From contig NZ_JAMTDX010000009.1 in assembly GCF_023806625.1 (NCBI RefSeq), forward strand, positions 1 through 46,085: DNA of 46,085 bases. Direction: 5' to 3'. Shown one piece after another: positions 9,702-18,792 of the stretch; positions within the stretch are counted from its first letter, which is position 1; every line of letters begins with the position of its first letter. The position numbers and the translations under genes were made by a program. Source of the DNA: Accumulibacter sp. GTDB taxonomy: Bacteria > Pseudomonadota > Gammaproteobacteria > Burkholderiales > Rhodocyclaceae. The notes beneath the pieces are model-generated. The model was not told where the DNA came from, did not search any database, and saw only the letters and a list, made by a program, of their open reading frames with translations.

Positions 9702-10400
9702 TCACTCTCCCCGGTTGAAGTACTCGCGGTGTCCGCGCATCGCCTCGATGCGCCTGACCAGCAGCTGGAAATCATCGTCGCTGTCGACGAAATTGATGTT
9801 CTCGGAGTTCACCACCATGACCGGTGCGGCGTCGTAATCGTGGAAGAAGTGCATGTAGCTCTCGGCGAGCACGGTCAGGTACGCGTCGTCGATGCGTCGC
9901 TCCATGTCCACGCCGCGCCTGCGCACCCGGGCGATCAGTGTTTCCGGGCTGGCCTGGAGATAGATCACCAGGTCGGGTCGCGTTGCGGGTGGCGAGAGCT
10001 GTCCGGAGATCCGGCCATAGAGCTCGTATTCGTCAGCGGAAAGGGTCAGTAACGCGAACACCGCGTCCTTCTCGAGCAGAAAATCGGCGACGACCGGGCG
10101 CGCCAGAGCGTCGGGCTGCGACAGTTCGCGCGACTTGGCGATGCGCTGGAGAAGGAAGGAGAGCTGCGTGGCCAGCGCGAAACGCTCGCGATCCTCGTAG
10201 AAGCGACTCAGGAACGGGTTCTGCTCGGGCTCTTCGAGTACCAGGCGGGCGTCGAGCAGCGCGCCGAGCCGACGCGCGAGGCTCGTCTTGCCGACGCCGA
10301 TCGGTCCCTCGACGACGATCTGGCGCGCGCCGGTCAACGTGCTGCGCCCGCCCGACGGATGGCGATCGGTGAAACCCTCCTTGCGCGCTGCAGACTCCAT
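9702..10400 (-). CDS. Deoxynucleoside kinase family protein
   Basis: The protein has 232 residues from ATG 10400 ([15 protein letters not shown]). The P-loop is [17 protein letters not shown] near residue 30, followed by [12 protein letters not shown] and [18 protein letters not shown], the pattern of dNK-type kinases that phosphorylate deoxynucleosides. [16 protein letters not shown] corresponds to the lid region. The family is regularly found between folK and panB in betaproteobacteria, as here. The exact nucleoside substrate cannot be read from sequence. The frame extends further upstream to 10787 but with no plausible domain. Confidence 0.9.
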   Translation of the reverse strand: MESAARKEGFTDRHPSGGRSTLTGARQIVVEGPIGVGKTSLARRLGALLDARLVLEEPEQNPFLSRFYEDRERFALATQLSFLLQRIAKSRELSQPDALARPVVADFLLEKDAVFALLTLSADEYELYGRISGQLSPPATRPDLVIYLQASPETLIARVRRRGVDMERRIDDAYLTVLAESYMHFFHDYDAAPVMVVNSENINFVDSDDDFQLLVRRIEAMRGHREYFNRGE

Positions 10401-10691
10401 CCTCGTTCCTCTCCGGCCGGCGATGCTTGCAGGCTGTTCGTTCGCCGCGCGGCCTCTTCTGCGATGGCCGCGTAGGATACACAGTGCAGGCGGCCAATGG
10501 TCGATTTCGCGGCTTCCCGGTGCACAAAAAATCTTGCCAGGCCCGGCTGTGCCGAGGCCCCGCCTCGTGCCGACCTCGACCGGTGGTGCCGGGCTGTCCG
10601 GTCGGCCGGCGAAACATCCCGTTACAAATGGCGGTGAGCCGATCGGCTGCTGGCGCGTTAGCCGATCATCGATCCCCGGAGAGCACTGCAA

Positions 10692-10940
10692 ATGAAGAAC
10701 ACCGTCCTCCCGCTGGTCCTGCCGTTGGCTCTGGCCGGTTGCGTCGTCGTCCCGGCCCAGCCGGCTTATGTCCCGCCTCGCGTCCATCCACCGCCGCCGG
10801 TCGTCTATCCATCGCCTCCACCGCCGCCGCCGGTGATCTTTCCGCCGCGACCGTACGTCAATCCGCCGCCGGTGTTCATCGTTCCCGGTCGGCCGTATCG
10901 AGGACCCGGTTACTGGCCGCCACGCTACTATCGGGACTGA
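10692..10940 (+). CDS. Small proline-rich lipoprotein
   Basis: The ORF encodes 82 residues with a bacterial lipoprotein signal (MKNTVLPLVLPLALAGC; lipobox LAGC, acylated Cys17). The mature part is Pro/Tyr/Val-rich with PPPPPVIFPPRPY-like runs, so it is probably extended and exported to the envelope. The GGAGAGCACTGCAA ribosome binding site fits ATG 10692. The last 65 bp overlap the 3' end of folK on the other strand, which is unusual for two functional genes. No wider family is recognised. Confidence 0.75.
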   Translation: MKNTVLPLVLPLALAGCVVVPAQPAYVPPRVHPPPPVVYPSPPPPPPVIFPPRPYVNPPPVFIVPGRPYRGPGYWPPRYYRD

Positions 10941-11466
10941 GCGGGGCGCGGACCGATCCGCGTTCGGGCTGCCAGGCGGCGAGCCTTTCGATGCGCTGCC
11001 GGCTGACTGCAGTGAGCCAGGCCGCGGCCAGTCCGCGCCCGGGGATCCGGCAGTCGGCGGCGATCTCGACGAGCGGCGCGAGGACGAACGCGCGCAGGTG
11101 CATCCGCGGGTGAGGCAGGCTCAACCGGGGGCTGTCAAGGACGAGTTGATCGTAGAGCAACAGGTCGAGGTCAAGCGTTCGCGGCGCGTTGCGGAACTCG
11201 CGCAGTCGCCCGAAGCGGCGTTCGACGGCGAACAGTGCGTCGAGCAGTTGTCCGGCTCCGAGCGCAGTGTGCAGCGCGGCGACGGCGTTGATGAAATCAG
11301 GTTGACCACGGATGCCGACCGGTTCGGTGCGGTACAGCGAGGAGAGCCTGGTCACGGTCGACTGCGGCAGCTCGCCGAGCGCCTCGTGCGCGGCTCTGAC
11401 CTGGGCTACGGGATCGGCCAGGTTGGCCCCGAGCGCGACGAAGGCGAGATGACCCGCGTCACTCAT
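10876..11466 (-). CDS. folK: 2-amino-4-hydroxy-6-hydroxymethyldihydropteridine pyrophosphokinase
   Basis: The protein has 196 residues from ATG 11466 (MSDAGHLAFVALGANLADP). HPPK motifs are clear: FVALGANL, LSSLYRTEPVG, DFINAVAAL, ERRFGRLREFRNAPRTLDLDLLLY and LPHPRMHLRAFVLAPL. It pyrophosphorylates the pterin for folate synthesis. The start overlaps the pcnB stop by 8 bp, so translation is coupled. The C-terminal 35 residues beyond the fold are Ser/Ala-rich and lie over the convergent lipoprotein gene; the true stop might therefore be a product of drift. Confidence 0.95.
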   Translation of the reverse strand: MSDAGHLAFVALGANLADPVAQVRAAHEALGELPQSTVTRLSSLYRTEPVGIRGQPDFINAVAALHTALGAGQLLDALFAVERRFGRLREFRNAPRTLDLDLLLYDQLVLDSPRLSLPHPRMHLRAFVLAPLVEIAADCRIPGRGLAAAWLTAVSRQRIERLAAWQPERGSVRAPLSPDSSVAASNRVLDTADRER

Positions 11467-12811
11467 CTCCGCCGTTCTGCGTGTCGGCGGCAGCCGACCG
11501 CCGGCGCCGGCGGCGCTTGCGCGTCGCTCCGGCCGACGGTGGCAGCAGCATCGCCGCCCGCTCGTCGTCGGAGGCGTGCAGGAAGGCCGTCCACCACTCG
11601 CCGACTTCCGGCTCGAGCTCGCCCGACTCGACACGCAGCAGCAGGAAGTCGTAAGCGGCGCGGAAACGCGGGTGTTGCAGGACGCCGTACGCGCGCTTGC
11701 CGCCGCGCTGGGCGAAGCGTGGCTGCAATGCCCAGATTTCCTTGATGTCGCCGACGATGCGCCGGGTGATGGCCAGCTTTTCGGCCTGCACGTCGACCAC
11801 CTCGTCCATCGCCCGGAACAGCGCAGGGATCGACGGCTCGCCGTTCGCCTCGAACTGCTGCCACTTGCTCAACACCTCGTGCCAGAGCAGCGTGGCGAAG
11901 AGAAAGCCCGGCGAGATGTGCCTGCCTTCGCGGACGCGTCGATCGGTCGTCTCGAGCGCGAGGGTGACGAAGCGTTCGCCGAGCGGCTGGTCGAAAATCA
12001 CGTCGAGCAGCGGCAGCAGGCCGTGGTGCAGCCCTTCCTCGCGCAGCTGGGCGAGGCAGCGGACGGCGTGTCCCGAAGTGAGCAGCTTGAGCATTTCGTC
12101 GAGAAGCCGCGACGGCGGGACGTTCTCGATCAGCTCGCTCATCTCGCGGATCGGCCGGCGGGCTTCGGGATCGATCGACAGACCGAGCTTCGCCGCAAGG
12201 CGGACCGCGCGGAGCATGCGCACGGGATCCTCACGGTAGCGCGTGCGTGGGTCGCCGATCATCCGCAAGGTCTTTTGCTGGAGGTCGGCGACGCCGTGGT
12301 GATAATCGACGATCGTTTCCGCCGTCGGGTCGTAATACAGGGCGTTGACCGTGAAATCGCGCCGTGCGGCATCCTCGGCCTGACTGCCGAAGACGTTGTC
12401 GCGGAGCACCCGGCCCTGGTCGTCGATGTGCGCCCTGGCGTTGCCCTGTTCGCCGTGGTGACCGCGGAAAGTCGTCACCTCGATCGTCTCGTTGCCCATG
12501 CCGACATGGACGATCTGGAAACGCCGTCCGATGATCCGCGACCGGCGGAAACACGAGCGCACCTGCTCGGGCGTCGCGTCGGTCGCCACGTCGAAGTCCT
12601 TGGGTTTGAGGCCGGCGAGCAGATCGCGGACGGCGCCGCCGACGATGTACGCCTGGTAACCATTTTCCTGGAGGATCTGGACGGTCCGTTGCGAGGCGCG
12701 GCTGATGTGGTCGCGCTCGAGTCCGTGCTGGGCGACGCCGAGAATCGCTGGCTGATCGTTGGTTGCGCTGTCCTTGTGCCCGAGGACGCGGGAGATGAGC
12801 TTGCGGATCAT
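11459..12811 (-). CDS. pcnB: Poly(A) polymerase I
   Basis: The protein has 450 residues. The nucleotidyltransferase core shows YIVGGAVRDLLAGLKPKDFD with Gly58-Gly59 and D72/D74 for metal binding. RRDFTVNALYYD and RYREDPVRMLRAVRLAAKL follow, as in PcnB rather than in CCA-adding enzymes. The C-terminus is strongly basic (RKRRRRRRSAAAD), matching the RNA-binding tail of bacterial poly(A) polymerases. It polyadenylates RNA 3' ends to promote decay. It precedes folK with overlapping ends and lies downstream of an HAD phosphatase and hda. Confidence 0.96.
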   Translation of the reverse strand: MIRKLISRVLGHKDSATNDQPAILGVAQHGLERDHISRASQRTVQILQENGYQAYIVGGAVRDLLAGLKPKDFDVATDATPEQVRSCFRRSRIIGRRFQIVHVGMGNETIEVTTFRGHHGEQGNARAHIDDQGRVLRDNVFGSQAEDAARRDFTVNALYYDPTAETIVDYHHGVADLQQKTLRMIGDPRTRYREDPVRMLRAVRLAAKLGLSIDPEARRPIREMSELIENVPPSRLLDEMLKLLTSGHAVRCLAQLREEGLHHGLLPLLDVIFDQPLGERFVTLALETTDRRVREGRHISPGFLFATLLWHEVLSKWQQFEANGEPSIPALFRAMDEVVDVQAEKLAITRRIVGDIKEIWALQPRFAQRGGKRAYGVLQHPRFRAAYDFLLLRVESGELEPEVGEWWTAFLHASDDERAAMLLPPSAGATRKRRRRRRSAAADTQNGGDE

Positions 12812-12880
12812 GGCGGTGGGCTCGGCTCGGCGGCTGCTCTGGCGGCCGATGGTGGCGGCTGGTTCATGGTAGGCGCCCGG

Positions 12881-13546
12881 TCAGTCGCGCAGGCTGAGGA
12901 TCCGCCAGCCGGCCGCCTCGGCGTGCGCACGCAGCGTCGGGTCCGGGTCGACGGCGACCGGGTGACTGACCCGGGAGAGGAGCGGCAGATCGTTCAGCGA
13001 GTCGCTGTAGAACCAGCTGCGCTCGAAGCTTCCCCACCACAGGCCGAGCGACTCGAGCCAGGCGTCGACGCGGACGACCTTGCCTTCGCGGAACGACGGG
13101 ATGCCGCGCGGCCGGCCGGTGAACTGGCCCATCTCCTGCGCCGGGATCGTCGCGATCAGGTGGGCGACACCGAATTCGCCGACGATCGGCCCGGTGACGA
13201 AGCTGTTGGTCGCGGTGACCACCGCGCACAGCGCGCCAGCGTCGAGGTGGCTGCGCACCAGCGCGCGCGCCTGCTCGCTGACCAGCGGCCGGATGTGCCG
13301 CGCGAGGAACTCGCGTTGCCACGCTTCGAGCTGCGCGCGCGGGTGCCTGGCCAGCGGTTGCAGCTGGAAGTCGAGAAAGGCGTCGATGTCCAGCGTGCCG
13401 GCCTTGTATTGCTCGTAGAACTCGACGTTGCGCGCCTCGTACAGTTCGCGCTCGAGGATTCCCTTGCCGATCAGGAACTGCGCCCATTCGAAGTCGCTGT
13501 CGCCGCCGATCAGCGTGTTGTCGAGGTCGAAGAGGGCGAGGTCCAT
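12881..13546 (-). CDS. HAD-family (SerB-like, subfamily IB) phosphatase
   Basis: The protein has 221 residues. HAD motif I is FDLDNTLIGGDSDF (nucleophile D7, D9), motif II is VVTATNSF, motif III lies around FREGKVVRVD, and motif IV is YSDSLNDLPLL. The helical cap insert (about residues 16-85) is of the IB type seen in phosphoserine phosphatase-like proteins. The gene sits 17 bp after hda and upstream of pcnB, a betaproteobacterial arrangement. Its substrate is unknown. Confidence 0.92.
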   Translation of the reverse strand: MDLALFDLDNTLIGGDSDFEWAQFLIGKGILERELYEARNVEFYEQYKAGTLDIDAFLDFQLQPLARHPRAQLEAWQREFLARHIRPLVSEQARALVRSHLDAGALCAVVTATNSFVTGPIVGEFGVAHLIATIPAQEMGQFTGRPRGIPSFREGKVVRVDAWLESLGLWWGSFERSWFYSDSLNDLPLLSRVSHPVAVDPDPTLRAHAEAAGWRILSLRD

Positions 13547-13563
13547 GCCTGGCTCCGGGCGGA

Positions 13564-14229
13564 TCAGAAGTCGAGCGAGGTCTGGAGCACCTCGCGCACC
13601 AATGAGACGGTGATCGGTCGCTGGCGCTCGAGCGAAAGCCGGTCGAGCGCTCCGAGCAGCGCGGTCAGGCTGCGCATGTCGCGCGGGGCCCGGGAGAAGA
13701 GATACTGGATCGCTTCGGCCGGGAGGACCAGGCCGCGTGCGCGGGCCCGTTCGGCGAGCGCCGTCCGCTGCTCGGCGTCGGTGAGTGGCTGCAGCCGGTA
13801 CACGAGGCCGCTGCCGAGCCGGGTGCGCAGGTCCTCACGCAAGGCGAGGTGCAGCGGCGGCCGGCCGGCGGCGACGAGCAGGCGTCCGTGCTGCGCCGGC
13901 AGCGCGTTGATCAGCCGGAAGAGCGCGATCTGTCCATCTTCGTCGAGCGCCTCGAGGTGGTCGATGGCCAGCAACTCGCCGGCCATCGGCTCCTCGTCGC
14001 GGTCGGTGAGACCGGGCGTTTCGATCGCGTCGTGGTAGCGCGCGCCACAGGCCCGGAGCAGATGCGACTTGCCCGCTCCCGGCTCGCCCCAGAGGAAGAA
14101 CAGGGGCTCCTGATTGTCGGCCGAGAGCCAGGCAGCGAAGGCGGTCAGCGTCTCGCCGTTGCGGCCGGTGACGAAGCTGTCGAAGCTCGGCACCTCTTCC
14201 GGCAACAGATCGAGGATCAGCTGGCGCAT
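13564..14229 (-). CDS. hda: DnaA regulatory inactivator Hda
   Basis: The protein has 221 residues from ATG 14229 ([19 protein letters not shown]). The N-terminal QLILDLLP resembles the clamp-binding segment of Hda. The AAA+ core has Walker [18 protein letters not shown], a Walker B-like [10 protein letters not shown], and sensor/lid segments [10 protein letters not shown]. Hda binds the sliding clamp and stimulates ATP hydrolysis by DnaA to prevent over-initiation. A start at 14274 is possible but would add residues absent from the family. It is divergent from purM across 131 bp. Confidence 0.95.
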   Translation of the reverse strand: MRQLILDLLPEEVPSFDSFVTGRNGETLTAFAAWLSADNQEPLFFLWGEPGAGKSHLLRACGARYHDAIETPGLTDRDEEPMAGELLAIDHLEALDEDGQIALFRLINALPAQHGRLLVAAGRPPLHLALREDLRTRLGSGLVYRLQPLTDAEQRTALAERARARGLVLPAEAIQYLFSRAPRDMRSLTALLGALDRLSLERQRPITVSLVREVLQTSLDF

Positions 14230-14360
14230 CGCAGTCTCGGGGCCGGGGCTGCGCGAGCCGCACGGCTCGACCATTTGGGATAAGATTCGCGTTTCATGAG
14301 GGTGGAGCCGGGCATTCTACCACCGCGCCGCCCTTCCCAGTCCCGCCCGGAAGGCAGTCG

Positions 14361-15404
14361 ATGACCCAGGAATCCCTCTCGTACCGTGACGCCGGTGTCG
14401 ATATCGAAGCCGGCGATGAGCTCGTCGAAAGGATCAAGCCGTTCGCGCGAAGGACGCTGCGCGCCGGCGTGCTCGCCGGGATCGGCGGGTTCGGCGCGCT
14501 TTTCGAGGTGCCGCGAGGCTACCGCGAGCCGGTCATCGTTTCCGGTACCGATGGCGTCGGAACCAAGCTCAGGCTCGCCTGGGAACTGCGGCGCCACGAC
14601 GCCATCGGCATCGACCTGGTCGCGATGAGCGTCAACGACATCCTTGTCCAGGGCGCCGAGCCGCTCTTCTTCCTCGATTACTTTGCCTGCGGCAAGCTCG
14701 ACGTCGCCATCGCCGCCGAGGTCGTCAAGGGCATTGCACGCGGTTGCGAACTGGCCGGCTGTGCGCTGATCGGCGGCGAGACGGCCGAGATGCCCGGGAT
14801 GTACCCCGAAGGCGAGTACGACCTCGCCGGATTCGCGGTCGGCGTCGTCGAGAAATCGGCGATCGTCGATGGCTCGTCGATCGTCCCGGGCGATCTCGTC
14901 CTTGGCTTGCCGTCGTCCGGTGCACATGCCAACGGGTACTCGCTGATCCGCCGGATCCTTGCCCGGTCGGGAGCCGATCTGACCCGACCTTTCGACGGCG
15001 AGGCGACGCTCGCCGAGGTGATCATCGCGCCGACGCGAATCTACGTGCGGCCGCTGCTCGCGCTGATGCGCGCGTTGCCGGTCAAGGGGATGGCGCACAT
15101 CACCGGTGGCGGGCTGACCGGCAACGTGCCGAGGATCCTTCCGCCGGGAGTCTGCGCCGAAATCATCGAGGCCGCGTGGCCACGCTCGAAGCTTTTCTCG
15201 TGGCTTCAGGAGCAGGGTGGCGTCGCGGACAGCGAGATGCACCGCGTCTTCAACTGCGGCATCGGCATGGTCGTCGTCGTCGCGCGCGAAGACGCCGACC
15301 GGGCGATCGCGGTGCTGCGTGAGGCCGGTGAGACGGCGCGGGTCATCGGCTGCATCAGACCAAGGGAAGACGGGGAGGCGGCGACCGTCGTCGTTTCCGG
15401 CTAG
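14361..15404 (+). CDS. purM: Phosphoribosylformylglycinamidine cyclo-ligase
   Basis: The protein has 347 residues, full family length. It closes the imidazole ring in purine synthesis (FGAM to AIR). Characteristic segments are [62 protein letters not shown] and [21 protein letters not shown] precedes ATG 14361. A TAAGAT element at about 14280 could be its -10 in the hda/purM divergent spacer. The gene downstream is absent; a gene-poor kilobase follows. Confidence 0.97.
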   Translation: MTQESLSYRDAGVDIEAGDELVERIKPFARRTLRAGVLAGIGGFGALFEVPRGYREPVIVSGTDGVGTKLRLAWELRRHDAIGIDLVAMSVNDILVQGAEPLFFLDYFACGKLDVAIAAEVVKGIARGCELAGCALIGGETAEMPGMYPEGEYDLAGFAVGVVEKSAIVDGSSIVPGDLVLGLPSSGAHANGYSLIRRILARSGADLTRPFDGEATLAEVIIAPTRIYVRPLLALMRALPVKGMAHITGGGLTGNVPRILPPGVCAEIIEAAWPRSKLFSWLQEQGGVADSEMHRVFNCGIGMVVVVAREDADRAIAVLREAGETARVIGCIRPREDGEAATVVVSG

Positions 15405-15690
15405 CGGTCGCGCGCTGCCGCCGACGCGTCGCCGCGGCGCCAGCGAGCTTTCTCGGTGACGTGCTCGAAGCGGGCGGCCGACGGCGCCTGACTGAAGAAC
15501 CTGTGCCGTTCCCGCAACCAGCTGCGCGGCCTGCGCGACCGCTGGCAGGCGGGTACCGCGGAGAACCCGAGATCAAAGCAGCGCGCGTGTCGTCGAGGAT
15601 CGCCCACGCCGGCCACGCCGCCACGTGGCACTTGCACGCCCTCCTTCGCGGCGGGTGGTTCGACCCGTCGCGGGAGCCTGACGGCCCGCC
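15405..15690. other. Non-coding stretch, nothing recognised
   Basis: Between the purM stop and the FGE fragment no frame on either strand shows a recognisable family. Short frames exist but have Arg/Pro/Ala-rich shadow composition. A minus-strand frame with FEHVTEKARWRRG near 15440 looks slightly protein-like but cannot be assigned. Confidence 0.5.
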
Positions 15691-15884
15691 TGTCGGGCGC
15701 GTACTGCGTGGCGGCTCGTGGGACAACAAGCCGCACAACGCACGCGCAGCCAAACGCAACAGGAACGACACGACGAACCGGAACGACAACGGGGTTTCGT
15801 CTGGCCAGGATGCCTCCGATCGCCGGAGCCGACGGATCCGCGGATCCGCCGGGTGTGCAGGGAAGCATCCACGAGCCGTCATGA
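15691..15884 (+). pseudogene. Broken FGE-sulfatase (C-type lectin) C-terminal fragment; DGR-like variable/template repeat
   Basis: The frame at about 15697 encodes GRVLRGGSWDNKPHNARAAK followed by RNRNDTTNRNDN. This is the usual C-terminal end of formylglycine-generating-enzyme-like proteins. The expected continuation GFRLARMPP is encoded immediately afterwards, but one base out of frame, in a GGGG run at 15791-15794. No upstream FGE domain and no start codon are recognisable, so this is a fragment. From 15720 to 15794 there is no T at all, and 28 of the 70 bases at 15721-15790 are A, mostly in AAC codons. AAC-rich FGE termini are the standard substrate of DGR adenine-directed mutagenesis. 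No reverse transcriptase is in the window, so it may be a template repeat, a remote variable repeat or a relic. Confidence 0.7.
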
Positions 15885-16367
15885 TCAGTGCTGCATCCCG
15901 CCCCCGTCTTGCCGGACGACCGGGACGGGGCGGGTTGGGCCAGCCGGACGTTTTGGTCGACATCGACGAACGCCGCTGCGTCCGTCAGAGTCGGTGGATC
16001 GCGGGCCAAGGCAGAAGGGCGCGGCTCGACCCGCCTGACGCAAGGGCTCAGCCCGGAAGCGCGTGAGACAGCGGACGTCGTCGGGGCGAAGCAGGCTGGT
16101 TGCTTGCCGAGTCGCACGCAGCCGCTCGCCGTCAGTCGGGACTCGAGGGAGATCGCAGTGGCACGAGCCTTCGCCGACGGGATCGCGTCCGAGCGGCGGC
16201 AGCGTGGCGACCGACCGTGAGGAGAACGGTCACGTCAGCCCGGCTGCCCGCCGGGCGGTGTTTTCGACACGTGCGGGCGTCGCGACTGCTATCATCAGGG
16301 CCTTCCAGCGTCACGCGTCGGTCTGCCAGCAGGAGCGGGGCCACGGGGCGCCTGCCGGGCCAAAGGC
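15885..16367. other. Non-coding stretch, nothing recognised
   Basis: No frame here resembles a known protein. A TATCAT hexamer at about 16290 (GCTATCATCAGGG), about 80 bp before the next gene, could be a -10 element for it. No terminator or RNA gene was recognised. Confidence 0.45.
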
Positions 16368-17177
16368 ATGAAGCTGAGGGTTGCCACCTACAACATACAC
16401 AAGGGCGTCACCGGAATTCGCCGACGGCCGCGCATCCACGACGTGCGCTTCGCGCTCGAAGCGATCGATGCCGACATCGTCTTCCTGCAGGAGGTCCAGG
16501 ACCGCAACGAGCGGCTGGCGGGCCATCCCGCCTATCCGTCCGGTACGCAGCTCGATTTCCTGGCTACCGGCGCGTACGCGCATCGCGCCTACGGGATGAA
16601 TGCGGCGTATCCGCACGGCCATCATGGCAACGCGATCCTCTCGCGCCAGCGGATCATCGCGCACATGAACCATGACATATCGGACCATCTGCTCGAGCGG
16701 CGCGGTCTGTTGCATGTCGTGGCTCGTTGCGGGCGGGGCAGGGGCCGCGAGGTCCATCTGATCTGCGTCCACTTCGGGCTGATCAAGCGCAGCCGGCTGC
16801 GCCAGGCCGTGTTTCTCGCCGACTTCGTGTTGAGGGAGATCCCGGCCAGGGCGCCGCTGATCATCGCTGGCGATTTCAACGACTGGCAGCGGCGCGTCGA
16901 TGGCCTGCTGCGCGATCGGCTCGGCGTCGAGGAGGTGGCGGCCGCTTCGGCGCCTGCGCGCCAGGGGTCCAGCGTACTCGACTGGCTGCTGCCCTGGCGA
17001 TCGTCGGGAGACGTGCAGGCCGGTGTCGCGCGGACCTTTCCGAGCATCGCTCCGTGGCTGACCCTCGACCGCATCTATGTCCGCGGCTTCCGGATCCTCG
17101 GCATGCACGTTCCCAAGGGGATCGCCTGGGCGCGGTGTTCGGACCACGCGCCGCTGATCGCCGACCTCGAACTCTAG
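16368..17177 (+). CDS. Endonuclease/exonuclease/phosphatase family protein
   Basis: The protein has 269 residues. The EEP fold is marked by VATYNIHKGVTG (Asn), IVFLQEVQDRN (metal Glu), NAILSR, LICVHFGLIKRSR (His), LIIAGDFNDW (Asp/Asn pair), TLDRIYVRG and the terminal CSDHAPLIADLEL (catalytic Asp-His). Such small stand-alone enzymes cleave phosphodiesters in DNA, RNA or lipid headgroups; in beta- and gammaproteobacteria this subfamily is often near cardiolipin synthase genes, though here the nearest one is 26 kb away. No signal peptide is seen, so it is likely cytoplasmic. Confidence 0.92.
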   Translation: MKLRVATYNIHKGVTGIRRRPRIHDVRFALEAIDADIVFLQEVQDRNERLAGHPAYPSGTQLDFLATGAYAHRAYGMNAAYPHGHHGNAILSRQRIIAHMNHDISDHLLERRGLLHVVARCGRGRGREVHLICVHFGLIKRSRLRQAVFLADFVLREIPARAPLIIAGDFNDWQRRVDGLLRDRLGVEEVAAASAPARQGSSVLDWLLPWRSSGDVQAGVARTFPSIAPWLTLDRIYVRGFRILGMHVPKGIAWARCSDHAPLIADLEL

Positions 17178-17364
17178 CAGCCGGTCGGACTCAGGGCGGA
17201 AAAACCATCGGCCGGATGAAGGGGCCGCGGTTTGGCGATTTTCCCGCCTTTTCCGGGCGTTTCCCCGGGTTTCTCTTAGGATCTTCGGCGGCGCCAAGCG
17301 GAAAGTCCGACAGGCGGCCAGGCGGAAGTGGGCCGGGACGCTCCGCCGGGCACGTCGCGTGCGA

Positions 17365-18792
17365 TCAGCGGATCGCGCCGACAAAGGAATCGATGCTCGC
17401 CCTGGACGCAGCAAGCTGGGCGAGGCAGTCGTCCCAGATTCTCGCGCCGAGGCCAAGGCCGTCGACCAGGACCGTCGCCGACGGAGTCAGAGTGCCGACG
17501 GAGGAGGGCGCATCGAATGCGGCGTGGGCGGCCGCGTCGGCGAGGCCGATCAGCGCGCAGAATCGGCTTTCCTGCCCGGCGGCGGCCGGATCGTGGTGAA
17601 AGGCGATCGCCGCGACGTGTCTGGCCGGCAGGTTCCAGCGCTCGGCGACGAGCTGGCCGACCTCGGCGTGGGTGAAGTCGAAGAGTGTCCGCTCGGCTTC
17701 GAGGCTGCCGATTGTCGAGTCGCGCCTGAGTTCGAGGGATCGCCGGTAGGCCGTTTCTGCCTGGAGAGCGAAAATCAGTCTCCCGATGTCGTGCAGCAGG
17801 CCGGCCATGAATGCCTCGTCGCCCGAGCAGCGGGCGCCAGCAGCGAGGAAGCGCGCGGCGGTGGCCGTGGCGATCGAGTGCTTCCAGAAGTCGACGAGGT
17901 CGAGCTGTTCGGTCCGGAACGCGTCGAAAGCGGCGACCGAGATCAGCATGCCCTGGACGTTGGTGAAGCCGAGCACGCGGACGGCCTCGGCGACCGTCCC
18001 GACGCGCCGCGAGAAGCCGAAGAACGCCGAGTTGGCGACGCGAAGGATCTTGGCCGAGATCGCCGGATCGTGGACGATCACCCGTTCGACGGCGCGCGCG
18101 TCGCTCTCGGGACTCTGCAGCACCTCGAGCGCCTGGACGACGACGCTGGGCAGCGTCGGCACCTCGTACAGGTCGACCGGCCGGAACTGCGCGATCGGCT
18201 GAGCGGTGAGCTTCGCCGCACCCGTGTTCTCGCTGACCTGCTGCAGTTCGGGCGGCAGGTCGGGGTGGATGAGCTGGTGGACATGCATCGGCTGGGGCAG
18301 GTCGCGCAGGCGTAGCATGCCGGTGTCGCGGAGCCGGCAGTCGGGTGGCAGCGAGTCGCGAACGAGCGTTTCGGTCGCCGAACTGAGCAGCGTCTGGCCA
18401 CCGTGGGTCACGGCAAGCAGCCGGGCAACCCGGTTCAGCGTCGTGCCGAAATAGTCGCCGCCGCTGAGGTAGGCGGCGCCGGTGTGCAGCGCGATGCGGA
18501 CGCGCAGCGGCGAGCTCGTCGGCCACTTCGCGAGGGCCAGGCTTCTCTGGATCGCCGAGGCCGCCGCGACTGCGCTCGCCGGTTCGTCGAAGCTGACGCA
18601 GAAGGCGTCGCCGACGGTCTTGAAGACGCAGCCGCCGTAGCGCTCGATGGTCGCGCTGAGCAGGCCGTTGTGGCGTTGCAGGGCAACGCGCATGGCCTGC
18701 GGTTCGCGCTCCCAGAGGCCGGTCGAACCTTCGATGTCGGTGAACAGGAAGGTGGCGGTGATCAGTGCGGCGTCGCCGAGAGTCGGTCCCAT
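17365..18792 (-). CDS. Class III nucleotide cyclase-HDOD fusion protein
   Basis: The protein has 475 residues from ATG 18792. Residues 10-170 are a class III adenylate/guanylate cyclase domain: TFLFTDIEGSTGLWE (metal Asp D19), FKTVGDAFCVSFDEP (D62), and RIALHTGAAYLSGGDYFGTTLNRVARL. After a linker around residue 200, an HDOD domain follows (LPSVVVQALEVLQSPESDA, VIVHDPAISAKILRVANSAF, and GLLHDIGRLIFAL). HDOD domains are signalling scaffolds, usually non-catalytic. The fusion points to a cytoplasmic second-messenger protein with no obvious sensor. The open frame runs on to 20460, but that part is the antisense of the mod relics and is not coding. Confidence 0.9.
   Translation of the reverse strand: MGPTLGDAALITATFLFTDIEGSTGLWEREPQAMRVALQRHNGLLSATIERYGGCVFKTVGDAFCVSFDEPASAVAAASAIQRSLALAKWPTSSPLRVRIALHTGAAYLSGGDYFGTTLNRVARLLAVTHGGQTLLSSATETLVRDSLPPDCRLRDTGMLRLRDLPQPMHVHQLIHPDLPPELQQVSENTGAAKLTAQPIAQFRPVDLYEVPTLPSVVVQALEVLQSPESDARAVERVIVHDPAISAKILRVANSAFFGFSRRVGTVAEAVRVLGFTNVQGMLISVAAFDAFRTEQLDLVDFWKHSIATATAARFLAAGARCSGDEAFMAGLLHDIGRLIFALQAETAYRRSLELRRDSTIGSLEAERTLFDFTHAEVGQLVAERWNLPARHVAAIAFHHDPAAAGQESRFCALIGLADAAAHAAFDAPSSVGTLTPSATVLVDGLGLGARIWDDCLAQLAASRASIDSFVGAIR

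Noticed and set aside
8021-9718. 565-codon plus-strand ORF over panC and panB
   Set aside because: Shadow frame opposite two well-supported genes.
11576-14038. 820-codon plus-strand ORF
   Set aside because: Antisense to pcnB, the HAD phosphatase and hda; a high-GC shadow without any motif.
15461-16066. 201-codon ORF containing the FGE fragment as a full gene
   Set aside because: Only about 35 residues match FGE; flanking residues are filler and the end is frameshifted.
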